This document shows positions 1 to 9,877 of a DNA stretch of 21,411 nucleotides, piece by piece; positions within the stretch are counted from its first letter, which is position 1; every line of letters starts with the position of its first letter. The stretch spans positions 1 to 21,411 of the forward strand of contig JAMQCK010000497.1 of assembly GCA_024196135.1 (NCBI GenBank), read 5' to 3'. The position numbers were made by a program, and so were the translations under genes. This DNA is from Pleurotus ostreatus/Saccharomyces cerevisiae fusant. Taxonomy: Eukaryota; Opisthokonta. Below the pieces are notes generated by a model. The model was not told where the DNA came from. It saw only the letters and a list, made by a program, of their open reading frames with translations, and made no database searches.

Positions 1-1
1 G

Positions 2-61
2 GTGGGTAGTGGCTGGCGCTTGTTGCGCGAGCTGGGGAATGAGGCCGATCCGGCTACTTAG
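2..61 (+). CDS. Possible 3' end of an upstream gene (partial)
   Basis: From the second base of the window, frame 2 reads 19 residues (VGSGWRLLRELGNEADPAT) and then a TAG stop at 59-61. The composition looks like a normal cytosolic C-terminus, but 60 nt is far too little to identify a family. If real, the gene lies upstream on the same strand as the F-box-like gene that starts at 279, leaving about 217 bp between them. It could equally be a chance open stretch. Confidence 0.25.
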   Translation: MGSGWRLLRELGNEADPAT

Positions 62-278
62 ACGCGTGGGAAACACGTAAGGCACGAAGCACTCCTCGGA
101 TTGATCCGCATTTGGAAACACGGCTACGGGCACACAACGATCATGAATACGTGCATCGCTGCTTGTCTCCGACAACCACCGCGCAGTGCTCGCAGGATCT
201 CCGCCGCCGTCGCGCACGACGAGCACGACAACACCCGACATCGTCCCCGAGCACCGGCCCCGGCAGCCGCGCGCACTC

Positions 279-3200
279 ATGAATAGCCTCTCCGGTGCGC
301 CGCGCGCGGATTTCGCTGCATTGTCGCACGAGGACTAATCCGCGTTTTAGACGAGCTTGTGCAGCTGATATTCTATGGCCTGGAGGACCCCGCGGCGTTC
401 TCTGCCACCTCGAGACGGTGCCTCGCGCTCTCGAGGGACCCCTACGTGCGCGCAAATTACTTCATCGCCCGCCACGGGCCACAGGAGGCGTTGTTCCATG
501 CGCTGGGCAGGGGGAAGCTGCTCACGGAACGTGTTCTCGATGTGCGTCACAGTACTCCTCGCGCGTACTTCCTGTGCTGATCGGGGCCCAGGTGCTCTTT
601 GGGATGGCGCACGTATCACGCTACATCTGCCAGGTCGCCATACACCACTATTTCTACACCCAGACCCATTTCATCAAGACAGAGTGGGTCAGAGGGCTGT
701 CCCTACCCGTCTTCGTGCACTTTATGAAGCTCGCGACGGACAAGTATGGCGATATACCGCGGGGCAAGGTGCGCCACTCTCACAATGCGGCGTCCGCAGA
801 CTGCTCACCGATCGCCAGGGCGAGGATGACGGCTCGCTCTTCTCCGCATTCATCTTCGACAGCAAGATCCCGGGTATCTCAAGACAAGTGTCTTGGGAGG
901 CCATCCGAGAGATCGTCGAGATCTACCACGTACGCCAGTAAACTTCTACCATTTTTCCTGTGGCTGACACCGCCACCCCGCAGTTCATTCCTTTCAGCAC
1001 GAAGGTGAGTCACCCTCACACCCTCTTCATCCCCGCATATAACCCAGCGCCACCCTCATAGGACCCACTCATGGCTAGCTTCCCACTTGCACTGTCCATA
1101 GAACCCCGGCTGCTCCCATACGCCGAAGCTAATGGGTTCAGGATGAATCCGAAGGTATGCCGACATGACCGAGAGTCGGTGGAAATGCACTGACTCGCAT
1201 CCCAGTACCGCGACTTCGTCTTCCGGAGGATGTTTGAGAAGAACGGAGACCCGGGTTTCGAAGGGGTGGAGCGCATATGCAGCAACGTACAGGAACTGTG
1301 TCGGCTCGATGAGAGGTGCGTATATGCATGATCATCATGATGCCCTAGAGAGCTTATTGACGCGACTGTGACTCCAGGATGTTCGTGAGCCGGACTGTAG
1401 CGGCAGAAGTGTGCATGGAATGCCACACGAATGATAATGCATATCAAGCACTCAAGCGGCTGGGAAAGCAAGGTCACCTGCGCTTCGAGATATCGACGTT
1501 GGTGGCCGATCTCATCAAGGTGGGACATCTCTCTCCAGCTTCCTCGTTCTCCCGCCTGACGCATATACTCAGTCCTTCGCCCGGACACGCTCCGTTACCT
1601 ATCCTTCTACCCTCTTCGTGTTGAAGCGCCTCTTCACCGACTTCCCCTCCGAAGACCCCAAGGTCCTCCACGTCATGCACCTAACCTGCTTCCTTGCCAT
1701 CGACCCCGACGCGCCAAACCACACTGGCGTCTCCGACCGCCTGCGAGAGCTCGGCCTGAAGGCGCTGACGCGCACGGATCTGCTGCGCGTATTCGCGAGC
1801 CCGTTCATGGACAGGTTCAAATGCGGGGTGGACTATGCGGAGCATGCGGTCGATATGGGGCGCGGGAAGAAGGGGATGAGTGCGGAGGAGAAGGAGGAGT
1901 TTTTGGACGATGTGGCGAGGAATGTGTTGTTGATGGGGTGCAATGTGGGTAGCGTACGCGCACCATTGACCATGTATTCTAACTGCTTTCTTCACATAGG
2001 GCAACCTTCTCAAGAAGCTATCCGAGACGTACGAGCATGTCGGCAACACGCTCGTAGTCACCGCGCACACCCTGAAGATGAACATGGACAATCTGCCCCC
2101 CCCGGACAACGCCGATGCATGTGCGAGGTTCAAAGCGCGTTTGTGTCCAGACCTTTGGCTGCCAGACCGGCCGCCACTCGTCACTGGCAAGGGCCTCAAC
2201 ATCATCGAGGACGTGTACAGCGCGATGGAAGTGGATAATGACAACGATGACAGCGGTCTGGTAGGCTGAATGTCATTTCTCTGACTAGCTTATGGCTTAC
2301 AAAATGGCAGGGCCGTATTACGCAGTCGACGCTCTCAAGTGCAATACGATGCGACGAGCTCTCGCCTGCTAATCGTACTCGCCGGCGGTCTCTCCTCATA
2401 TACGGCGACGTCATGGGCTCTATGCCTACCAATGGACGACAGTTGAGCGTACGTCGATTGGGCCGTCTTTCCCGCTCTTCCGCTGACCATTGTCGCAGGT
2501 CTCGGAGTGGGTTAGGATCACCTTCGGCGCCAAGAGCTCAATGGCAGCGATCCTCCTGACCCATGCTCTCATAAACAGCCACACGCATGTAAGTACATCG
2601 TCAAAGGTCTCCCAAGCTTGTGCTGAATGCCCAGTGGCAGGACATAAATTGTCTGATGCCCTCCGACCCGGTGTATATGACTATGGCGAAGAAGCCCCAG
2701 CAGGGGCGCGTCCCCATCACTCTGGAGCATTTCCAGATGATGGCTCGTATGGGCAGAGCACCGGTGCGCGAGAATTCTCCTTTTCCCTGTACAATGTTGC
2801 TCATCGTGCTGCTTAGCATTGGTACATGTTCAACGAGATCGAGAAGGGCGCGGAGTTCTACTACACAGCGGACGATTACCTGACACCGGATACGAAGAGC
2901 ACCGGCACCTCTGCTAACCCGCGAGGTTCGTCAAGACGACAGAGCTTGCCGACGCCGCGCTCCTCGGTGCGCGTACTCAAGCGCCCACGGCGGTCGGCGG
3001 CGAAGGCAGTGGTGTCGTATGTTGTACCCGATTCCGACGAGGACGACAAGGAGGCGAGTGAGGGTAGTGAGACGAAGCCTGCGGCGCCCAAGGCGACCGA
3101 GACGGCGTTGCAGAAGTGGGTGACGCATTTGAGCGATATGCTGAGGGCGGAGGAGCGGAAGGTGAGCGGTTCACACTGGATCGAGGTCGGTATGCTGACC

Positions 3201-3508
3201 CGTCACAGCACAAGGCAGCGAGGAAAGCCTGGGAGGTCCATCACGACCCAAGTGTACCCGCGCCTACGAAGGTAAGTCTTCGCGAAGGTGAGGAGGGACG
3301 CAGTACTGATCCTTACTCTCAGAATGCGTTCCATAAGACGCTCACCACCCATATGCGCAGCCTACGCAAGCTTCTTCGCGAACAAGCCTCTTCCACCGCC
3401 GGCGAGGTCGAGAGCGTATACAGCGACCTTGACGACGATGACGAAGAGTACCAATACCGACCCACAGTCCGTTCCAAGCGCAGAAAGACCACGAATAATG
3501 CCTCGTAA
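279..3508 (+). CDS. F-box-like protein with a basic/acidic C-terminal tail, 814 aa, 16 exons
   Basis: Proposed exons: 279-294, 351-541, 592-768, 819-929, 984-1004, 1062-1154, 1206-1315, 1378-1519, 1573-1944, 2000-2260, 2311-2448, 2499-2588, 2635-2763, 2817-3161, 3209-3271, 3323-3508. All junctions are GT-AG and keep phase; introns are 46-62 bp. The start is the ATG at 279, because splicing 295-350 yields MNSLSDELVQLIFYGL followed by a CLALSRDPYVRANYF-like stretch, which resembles an F-box beginning at residue 4. F-boxes normally bind Skp1 in SCF ubiquitin ligases; that role is inferred here. Residues about 70-617 match nothing I can name. Exon 14 holds a basic patch (KRPRRSAAK, about residue 672) followed by an acidic run (DSDEDD), and the protein ends with SKRRKT, so nuclear location is plausible. 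Least certain are the 21-nt exon 5 and the start of exon 9, where acceptor 1572 could be replaced by 1626. Confidence 0.72.
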
Positions 3509-4063
3509 TATATCGGCACGGACTATTATTTCTCCTCTCAGCACCTTTTCTCCCAGCATGCCTCCCCTATGACTTTTCTTCCACTCATCTGTTTCTTCCA
3601 CTCATCTGTTTCTTTCACACATCCCCATTCCCCAGCACAATTGCATTGGTACCGCATAACGACCCCGGCATAGACCTACTTTATCCATCATCTAGTACAT
3701 AGTGCGCGCCTCCTGACCAGCTGGGATACTCAGCATACTCATCCTCCTTACTTTACCTCCTCGACCATGGCCTTGACGCGTTTGATGACAATGACAGTGA
3801 GCACTAACGCTCGTTGATACTGTGTTGTAGGCAGTATCTGTATCTTTCCCTGAACCTTCACTCTTCCTTTGATTACTGACCGCATACGAGACGGCCGACT
3901 ATTACTGCGCAAGCACGCTCGGTCCACAAGTTTTGTCTAGGTGAGTATGATATTATTGCTGGCCAAATCACTTCCGCAGATACATGAAGAAAAAGGTCCA
4001 AATCCACCCAGTCTATAGTCCCCGATTACCCTCGCTATACCATAAGAAAGTCCGTATCTTCAA
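3509..4063. other. Convergent intergenic region (3' flanks)
   Basis: These 555 bp separate the stop codons of two convergent genes, so they should contain both 3' UTRs. The stretch is pyrimidine-rich (a nearly repeated TTCCACTCATCTGTTTCTT at about 3589-3615) and has no long open frame. A tiny ATG-started frame at 3768 with an intron-like 3'-end signal near 3830 was seen but is too short to call. No RNA gene was recognised. Confidence 0.5.
3589..3615 (+). repeat. Short tandem duplication (about 14 bp, two copies)
   Basis: CCACTCATCTGTTTCTT occurs twice back to back just downstream of the F-box-like gene stop. It is probably a simple slippage duplication in the 3' UTR. Confidence 0.5.
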
Positions 4064-5358
4064 TCAGTAAATCACTTTCAGTCTCCCGCTCTGCGCCAGG
4101 CTCGGCAGAAGCGACTTCAGCTCCTCCGCGATGCCCTTCGCCGCGTCGTCCTTCGACCAGCCGTCAAAGCGCGTTGCCGTTCTCACGTCGTAATTTCGGA
4201 CAGCTGCAAGGATGTCTGCGTGTTTACAGACACCAACGAGGTTGACGGTGAGAAGGCGGAGCATCTGGAAGTCGTCGAGGACGTCGGAGAGCGTGCGCCA
4301 GTTGCCCATGATGTTGAGGTCGCGCGGTTCGCAGACGTTGGGCAGCCAGACTTCGACTTCTTGCACCTGGGCGGAGACACCGGAAAGTGTGGGCGCGAGC
4401 ATGCGCTCCGGCAGCCCGTAAAGGCGGAAGCACCGCAGACCGCGGTGCTTCGTCAGGTCTATGGCGTTGGAGGGGTCTGCATCGTGATGAGTATGGACAT
4501 GCGAGATGCAGACGGAGCGTACGACTTACCGAACTCCCCGGCGATCATCAGGGTGTCCCGGAACTCGAAGGACTCCAGGTAGAGCGCCGCATCAAGCAGC
4601 TGCTGCACCGCATCCAGGTCGTTGCCCATGTTGTCCGCGAGGATCGGGATGCCGACGGAGAGGGATACGGCAAGCGAGCGCAAGTTGGGCGTGACGATGC
4701 GCTTCGCGAGCGCGTGCATGAAGGGGATGGGGACGTGTTCGAGGGTCAGCTTCTCCAGCGAAGGCACCCCGTCGCGCGGCCCCACCCGCCCCGCGCCCGC
4801 CCTCGTCGCGCGCGGCATGTCGAGCTTGAGCTCGCGCAGCGCCGGGTGCGCGCAGACGAAGTCCACGAAGTCGTCGACGGACGGGTATCCCGGCAGGCAG
4901 AGCTTGAGCACGGTCACGCGCGCGAACGCCCCGAAGCGCGCTTCGGCGGCGCGTGGCGTCCAGTTCGCGTACAGCACCGTGAGCTGCTCGACGTGCGCGA
5001 GTGCGCCGGGGATGAGGGGGGAGGCGAGCAGCTTGTCGAGGAGGGGCTCGCGCCCGTGTGTCTGGTTCTGCCGCACGTGCAGCGCGCGCGTGCGTCCGCG
5101 GCCGAGGGAGCCTGAGGGCGCGGCGAGCAGCGCGAGGAAGCCGTCGACGTTGTCGGGCGTGAGGTGCAGCGTGCGGAAGGCGTGGTGGCGCGCGCGGGGC
5201 AGCCAGGCGCGGCAGACGAGGGCGCAGGCGAAGAGGGTGGGTCGATTGTCCTCCAGGCAGTCGAGGATGTAGTCCGTGAGCTCTGCGGGGAGCGGGGGCG
5301 TCGCGGGTTTAGGGGCAGGGGGCGCGGGGGCTGCGGAGAGGGCGCGATAGAGCGGCAT
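4064..5358 (-). CDS. F-box protein with LRR-like region, 413 aa
   Basis: Two exons on the minus strand, 5358-4530 and 4476-4064, joined across a 53-bp GTAAGT...CAG intron (4529-4477, phase 1). The ATG at 5358 gives a short Ala/Pro-rich leader, then a clear F-box at residues about 22-65 (LPAELTDYILDCLEDNRPTL, then CALVCRAWLPRARHH). The rest alternates leucine-rich stretches such as LRELKLDMPR, LEKLTLEHV and LRSLAVSLSV, as in the irregular LRR-like proteins abundant in Agaricomycetes. The family role is substrate selection for an SCF ubiquitin ligase; the substrate is unknown. Length is typical for the basidiomycete family (350-600 aa). It is convergent with the gene at 279-3508, which also begins with an F-box-like segment, but the two share no evident similarity beyond that, so a recent tandem duplication is unlikely. 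Confidence 0.87.
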
Positions 5359-5422
5359 GGCGGGGGCGGCGGTATCGCAGGTGCGCGGTGAGCGGGGCTT
5401 GATTAGTACGAGTGTAGGGGGG

Positions 5423-5429
5423 TATTATA
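5423..5429 (-). promoter_or_regulatory. Possible TATA element of the F-box gene at 4064-5358
   Basis: The minus strand reads TATAATA about 65 bp upstream of the ATG at 5358. Position and sequence suit a TATA-like element, but this is a short motif and no transcription start is known. Confidence 0.35.
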
Positions 5430-5870
5430 GTGTGCTGGGTGGGGTAGTCTGTCCGTTAGAGCCGAGCCATGGAGGTGGGAAGGGGAGAAGGTGAGCGTAA
5501 GAAACCAGGAGCAGGTCTCAGACCGCACGGGGAGTGGTTCCGCGAAAGGGGCGGCATGCGCGCGCAGCCGAGTCGCCTATCGCCGTCACCCTGGATACAC
5601 GCCACACCCACGAGCGCCTGCAATGCAAAGAGCAGGCAGATCAGCGTCAGGTTGACCTCTCGAATGCCTGCCATCAGCGGACCGGCGGACATCGCATGTC
5701 GCGCACCCGGGCCCTCGATGCATCAAGTACATGGGGAATGAGTGTATTGAGCACCTGATTGTACCACTGGCCCGGTGAGAGTAAGGACTACATAAGTTGT
5801 AGCGCAGTAAGGGGGAGGAGGACGCTATAATGGTAGTACATAAATACCTATCTGTCTCGCCGCCAATCCG

Positions 5871-5977
5871 GCTAGATAAAGCAAGAGGCAGCTGGATGAA
5901 GCAAGGTCGGCTAGACGTAGCGAAGAGGGCTAGAGGTAGCGAGGACGGCTAGATGAAGCTAGATAGAGCAAGAGCGG
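5871..5977. repeat. Degenerate 19-bp minisatellite, about 5.5 copies
   Basis: Units begin at 5871, 5891, 5910, 5929, 5948 and 5958, each starting GCTAGA or GCTGGA and continuing with an AGCRARG-like purine-rich half. Unit length is 19-20 bp, with one shortened copy at 5948-5957. A looser continuation (AGCAAGAGCAAGCGAGG) runs to about 6010. The array lies outside any predicted exon. Confidence 0.7.
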
Positions 5978-6204
5978 GCGATATACCTATAGCAAGAGCA
6001 AGCGAGGATATGAGGACGTGTCATAAGACGAGGCCCGGGCAAAAGATCAGATGAGTCGAGGAGATATGGGTGGTCAGCAGAAATCGAAACGGAGCGACGC
6101 GACCGGCGCGTGTGCGCGTGCCCCTCCAAAGTCCTTGGTAGTCGTGATATCTTCACGCGTAGTTCGCTTATTCTTCTTCCAACAGGTCATGGGCAGGCCA
6201 CGGC

Positions 6205-7881
6205 TTACGCCGCCACCGAGCGTGGCGTCATGGACGCGCGGCGCACCGTCTTCTTCGCAACTGCCTGTTTCTCAGCCTCCTGCTTCGCAGCACGGAGCGC
6301 CGCACTCTTGTTCGTCCGCGGCGCGATAGTAGGTGCGGAGATGCTGCTTGGACGTGGCTTTGGCTTCGCGGGCGTTGGTGGGCTGCTGACTGCGCTGCTC
6401 GTCGATCTGCTCAGCTCCATTCCGCTGGCAGTTGGTCTTGACGACATGGAGGCGGAGCGGGTCAGGCCTCCCGCGCGCGGGGTGGCAGACGGAGGGCGCG
6501 CGCCGCCTTGAGCTGAGGGCGGGCGCATGGAGTTCTGCGAGCTGCTGCGAGACGGAGCGCGAGAGACGCTCGTGGAGGGCGAGCGGACTATGATACGTCA
6601 GTAAGTCAGCAGCAATATCCATGAGAAGGACTCACAGCTAAAGGAGGATGGTGGCGCAGCTCCTCCCTCTTTCTTCTGCGCACGCAGCATCGCGCTCCGG
6701 TTGAGCCTCGGCGCCACCGTCGGCGTCCCCGTGCTCGCCACGTTGATCGTCTCCCGACGCTTATGCCCAGGTACACCATCGAACGTCTTTCTGCGGTTCT
6801 CCTCCACTGCCGGGCGGCGCTCGACAGGCTTCTCCTTCTCCGGAAGCTTGATGCCCAGCCGAAGGGCGGCAGCCTTCGTCATGCGGGGCGCGACTGCTGG
6901 CGCCGCCGTGCTCGCGACGTGGATCGTGCTTGAGCGCTTGTGCCCTGGGACGTTCTCGAATGTCTGTGCTAGGCGCTCCTTGGATAACGGCGCGCGCGGA
7001 CGCGTATCGACCTTGTCTACGGCGATACCAGCACGCAGGGCGGCCGCACGGCTCATACGTGGCACGATATCCGGCTTGTCGTGCGTCGGTGGCAAGCCCC
7101 GCGCGCGGAACTGCTTCGTCCCGCTCGAGATGCTGGTGCGCCGGCTGCCATCCGCATTGCTCGAGGGCGCGTAGCCCTCATCCGCCGTCTGATGACGCAG
7201 CTGGCGCAACGTGGTCGAGTTGAGCGAGCGGATCGAGCCGTACGCGTCGTCGGGGAGCTCAGAAGTCGGGAAGGGCGGGGACGACGCGAAGAGCGAGGCG
7301 ATCTGCACCTCCGCGGTCTCCACGTCCGGGGAGCCCATGAGGCCGTTCTGCGCGGCGGAGATGCCGAAGAGGGCGCGCAGCGAGTTGGGGCACTCCGCGC
7401 GCGCGACGTCGGGGTCGGCGGGCCCCATGAGCGTGTTCCACACCTCGACGGCGCGCCGGCGCTCGAGGACGTACACCCAGACGGGGCCCCTGCGGGTGGT
7501 AAGCATGCAACGTTGCATTGTCTGGCACGCCACTCACTCGCCCAGGGAGTCCGCGTAGTCCCCGAAGAGCTCGTACAGCGTCTCCGGGTCCGTCTCGACA
7601 TCGAACTCCATCTGCCGCTCTTTCACGATCTGCCGGAAGGGGGGAAACGCGACACGCGTAAGTAAGCGCCAGCACACACGTTATCGCCCGCGGCCACGCA
7701 CCTCGAACTTGGCCTCCTGGATGCGCGGCTCGATGTCGAAGCGGTGCGCGAGCGCGTGGTTCTTGATGATCGCGACCGTGCGCGTCGGGTAGTTCGCGTT
7801 CGCGCCGAGGGGGGAGAGTGGCTCCGTCGTCGACGTCACGTCCGACGCCGCGTTGGGGGAGAGGGGGGGCGGGGACGACAT
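6205..7881 (-). CDS. Nucleoside diphosphate kinase-like domain protein, catalytic His missing; repeat tail, 502 aa
   Basis: Exons 7881-7702, 7629-7538, 7489-6636 and 6587-6205, with introns of 72, 48 and 48 bp, all GT-AG and in phase. The start is the ATG at 7881; the frame extends a little upstream only through a GTG. Residues about 33-160 form an NDK fold: TVAIIKN (Lys40 at the usual phosphate-binding lysine), LYELFGDYA, WNTLMGPADPDVAR, CPNSLRALFG. The active-site signature, normally N-x-x-H-G-S-D, reads N139-G-L-M142-G-S-P, so the phosphorylated histidine is methionine. Transfer of phosphate between nucleotides is therefore unlikely, and a binding or scaffold role is inferred. The tail (residues about 160-502) is Ser/Pro/Arg-rich and disordered-looking. 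It has four PRxx(K/R)xAxLR motifs (residues 234, 292, 351, 465) and two T-F-(E/D)-x-VPGHKR-x-x-TI motifs. Such tails recur in basidiomycete NDK-domain proteins as I recall. Confidence 0.87.
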
Positions 7882-8532
7882 ATTCACAGGGGAAGTATGG
7901 GTATGGGTATAGCACAGGCAAAAACCCAGGGGCCGATACGCGCTGCTGTATGCACAAAAAGGTAGGCCGGTCTAGGACGAAGGGGAAGCAGATGTCAAGC
8001 GGGGGAGGGTGGACTGGGGGGATGATGGCCTGTGGGCGTGTTTACGACCGCTGTCTTCTGCTTTCTTAGACTGAAACCTAGCCTGGGGCTCACGACACGC
8101 GCGTAGGCGCTGGCGCTGGGAGAAAAGGGATTTGAGAATGAAAGTTGGAAGAAAGAATTGAATAGCGACGTTTGTTGCCGGGTGCCTTGACGACAGCCCC
8201 ACGGCCCGGGATACCTCCGGCCACAAGCACCTGCGCACAGCAGCTCAAAGACGGTAAGGCAGGCAAGGTTTGGAACTGTGCGCCTCGTATGTAGTATCTC
8301 TATGGCATAGGCGTCGAGATCTCCATTGTGATCAGTACAATACATCCGCAAGCTCGGCTAGGTAGATTGCAATCCAAGGTGGGGGTAAATAAACAGATGG
8401 CTCACGGAGGCACAATATATACGAAGCATAGATCCCGAGAGGTAGACCATTCCAAGGCAGATGAAGCAGGTCGATACAGGCGACCGTAACAAGTGGAAGA
8501 ACATAGAAGACCGCCAGCGCCTCCTCCATCAC
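7882..8532. other. Intergenic region: NDK-like gene promoter and 3' flank of the membrane-protein gene
   Basis: These 651 bp lie between the ATG of the NDK-like gene (7881) and the stop of the DUF6533-type gene (8533), both on the minus strand. Open frames here are short and unspliced and encode nothing I recognise. No convincing TATA box or repeat array is visible. A short GGGTAT duplication lies near 7897-7911. Confidence 0.5.
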
Positions 8533-9877
8533 TTACTTCCAGTTCTCATTTTCGTACCGCGCCTCCCGGTCGACCGTGATCTTCACCCCAAGGTTGTTGG
8601 GCTCGGGCACCGCACCAGGACCCTCCTGAATGTCGGGGTGGTAAACGAGCGCGTCGTCCTTATCGCCCGCCGCGCTCAGGTCGCGGCTCTTCAGCTCGTC
8701 CGTCGCCCACTCGTCAGGCTTGCCCCCGCGCATGTCGTCGAGCGTATACGTGTGCGGTGCGTGGCTGGCATTCGCTCCGGACACGACCCCACCAGAGCGT
8801 GTGCTGATGACATGCGTCGTCCGGCTCGTCGCCGTCGACGTACTGCCCGACAGCGCAAACGTGCCACCGTGCGCGAGCGGCCCACGCACAGCGAGGATGA
8901 TGCGCAGGGTCATCGTCGACGTGAGCACAGCAGTCATGCTGCTGACCATCGTCTTGATGGGGTCGTTCGGGCCCGTGGGCTGGATGACGAACCAGAAGAT
9001 CATGTTGACGAGGTTGACGAGGAAGACGGCTCCGAAGAGGTTGAGGCCGTCGCGAAGCATGAGCTTCCATAAGCCCATGGGCTTGAGCTTGAGGGAGGCG
9101 AAGGACCGTGAGAGAGCGAGGGCGAACTGCGGGGGAGGCGTGAGTGAGGCCGGGGTAAGTGCGAGGATACGCAGGACGACGTACGCTGGCAGCGTACAGG
9201 AGCGTCGGCGCGATCCAGTAGATGCCGACCCAGGTATGCTTGGGGCCGGCAATGCAGCCCTGGCCCTCCTCCAGGGGCACCGAGCGCCAGAATCCACACG
9301 CGACGGCGGTGACGACGACCTGCAGCGCGAATAGCGCGCCCATGCCCGCGAGCACCTGCCGACTCTTGTCGTAGATGCCGTAGATACGGATAACATGGGC
9401 CGCTAGCGGGAGATTAGATCGTGATCGTCATGGAGCGTAGCACATCACGCACCGGAGGACGCAGCGATTAGGACTGCCGTACAGATCGGCTCGAAGAGGT
9501 AGAACTGCTGGCAGGTCTAGGGGGACACGCGCGTCAGCCTAGCGCCCGGGGCCTGACGTCGTAATACGCACATCCTGCGACCACTTCGTATCAAAGAATG
9601 CTACGGCTGTTAGGGGAGTCAGCGTCAGTCGGAATACGTCTCAGGCAGTCGGATACGCACCAACGATCGTGAACTCGACGGGCATGAAGACGCGGATGAA
9701 GTAGAAGAGCGCCTTGAGCGCTGGCCATCCCTCGGTGCGCATGAGCTTCCAGGTGCGCGGGGCGAGGACGAGGGTATCCCAGGCGGCGACAGTCATAGTG
9801 CAGACCATGAAGTACTTGTGCGCGCTCAGGTGCGGGGGCAAATTCAAGGAAGGGGGTAGCGCATCCTGGATCGACAT
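8533..9877 (-). CDS. Seven-helix membrane protein, DUF6533-type, 375 aa
   Basis: Exons 9877-9661, 9606-9572, 9516-9453, 9402-9185 and 9126-8533; introns of 54, 55, 50 and 58 bp keep phase. Predicted helices at residues about 20-42, 53-77, 88-112, 122-142, 158-180, 200-220 and 230-252 give seven membrane passes. The start HKYFMVCTMTVAAWDTLVLA and the later C-x-x-F-Y-L-F-E and HVIRIYGIYDKSR segments match the Agaricomycete-expanded DUF6533 family as I know it. The function of that family is unknown; a GPCR-like topology has often been noted but is not established. The last 120 residues are hydrophilic, Ser/Thr-rich then acidic, and presumably cytosolic. For exon 3, an alternative acceptor nine bases downstream (exon starting at 9507) is possible; 9516 was preferred because it keeps the conserved cysteine. 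Confidence 0.87.

Larger units (their letters stand above)
5359..6204. other. Intergenic region between two minus-strand genes
   Basis: This 846-bp gap should contain the promoter of the F-box gene (left) and the 3' UTR of the NDK-like gene (right). Overlapping 70-90 residue frames at 5456-5758 show no recognisable family or splice signals and were not called. The right half carries a 19-bp minisatellite at 5871-5977. Confidence 0.5.

Noticed and set aside
295..350. Apparent 1-nt frameshift at the start of the F-box-like gene (frame from the ATG at 279 hits a stop at 336)
   Set aside because: The stretch is a 56-bp intron with donor GTGCGC, branch-like GACTAAT and acceptor TTTTAG; removing it joins MNSLS to DELVQLIF in frame.
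1572..1622. Attractive alternative frame reading LRPDTLRYLSFYPLR at the start of exon 9
   Set aside because: It needs an extra indel to rejoin the clearly coding LKRLFTDFPS frame and does not match the phase-0 donor at 1520. The chosen frame needs no correction and has gene-like codon choice.
3768..3873. Tiny ATG-started frame MALTRLMTMT with an intron-like GTGAGC...TTGTAG segment
   Set aside because: The putative intron is only 34 bp and the product 23 residues; it lies in a convergent 3' region and is more likely chance or UTR.
4387..5272. Two long plus-strand frames opposite the F-box/LRR gene
   Set aside because: Both are Arg/Ser/Gly-rich antisense shadows; the minus frame has a clear F-box and a valid intron.
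5456..5741. Small frames of 78-90 residues, one with a hydrophobic segment
   Set aside because: They overlap on opposite strands, lack splice or promoter support and have no recognised family.
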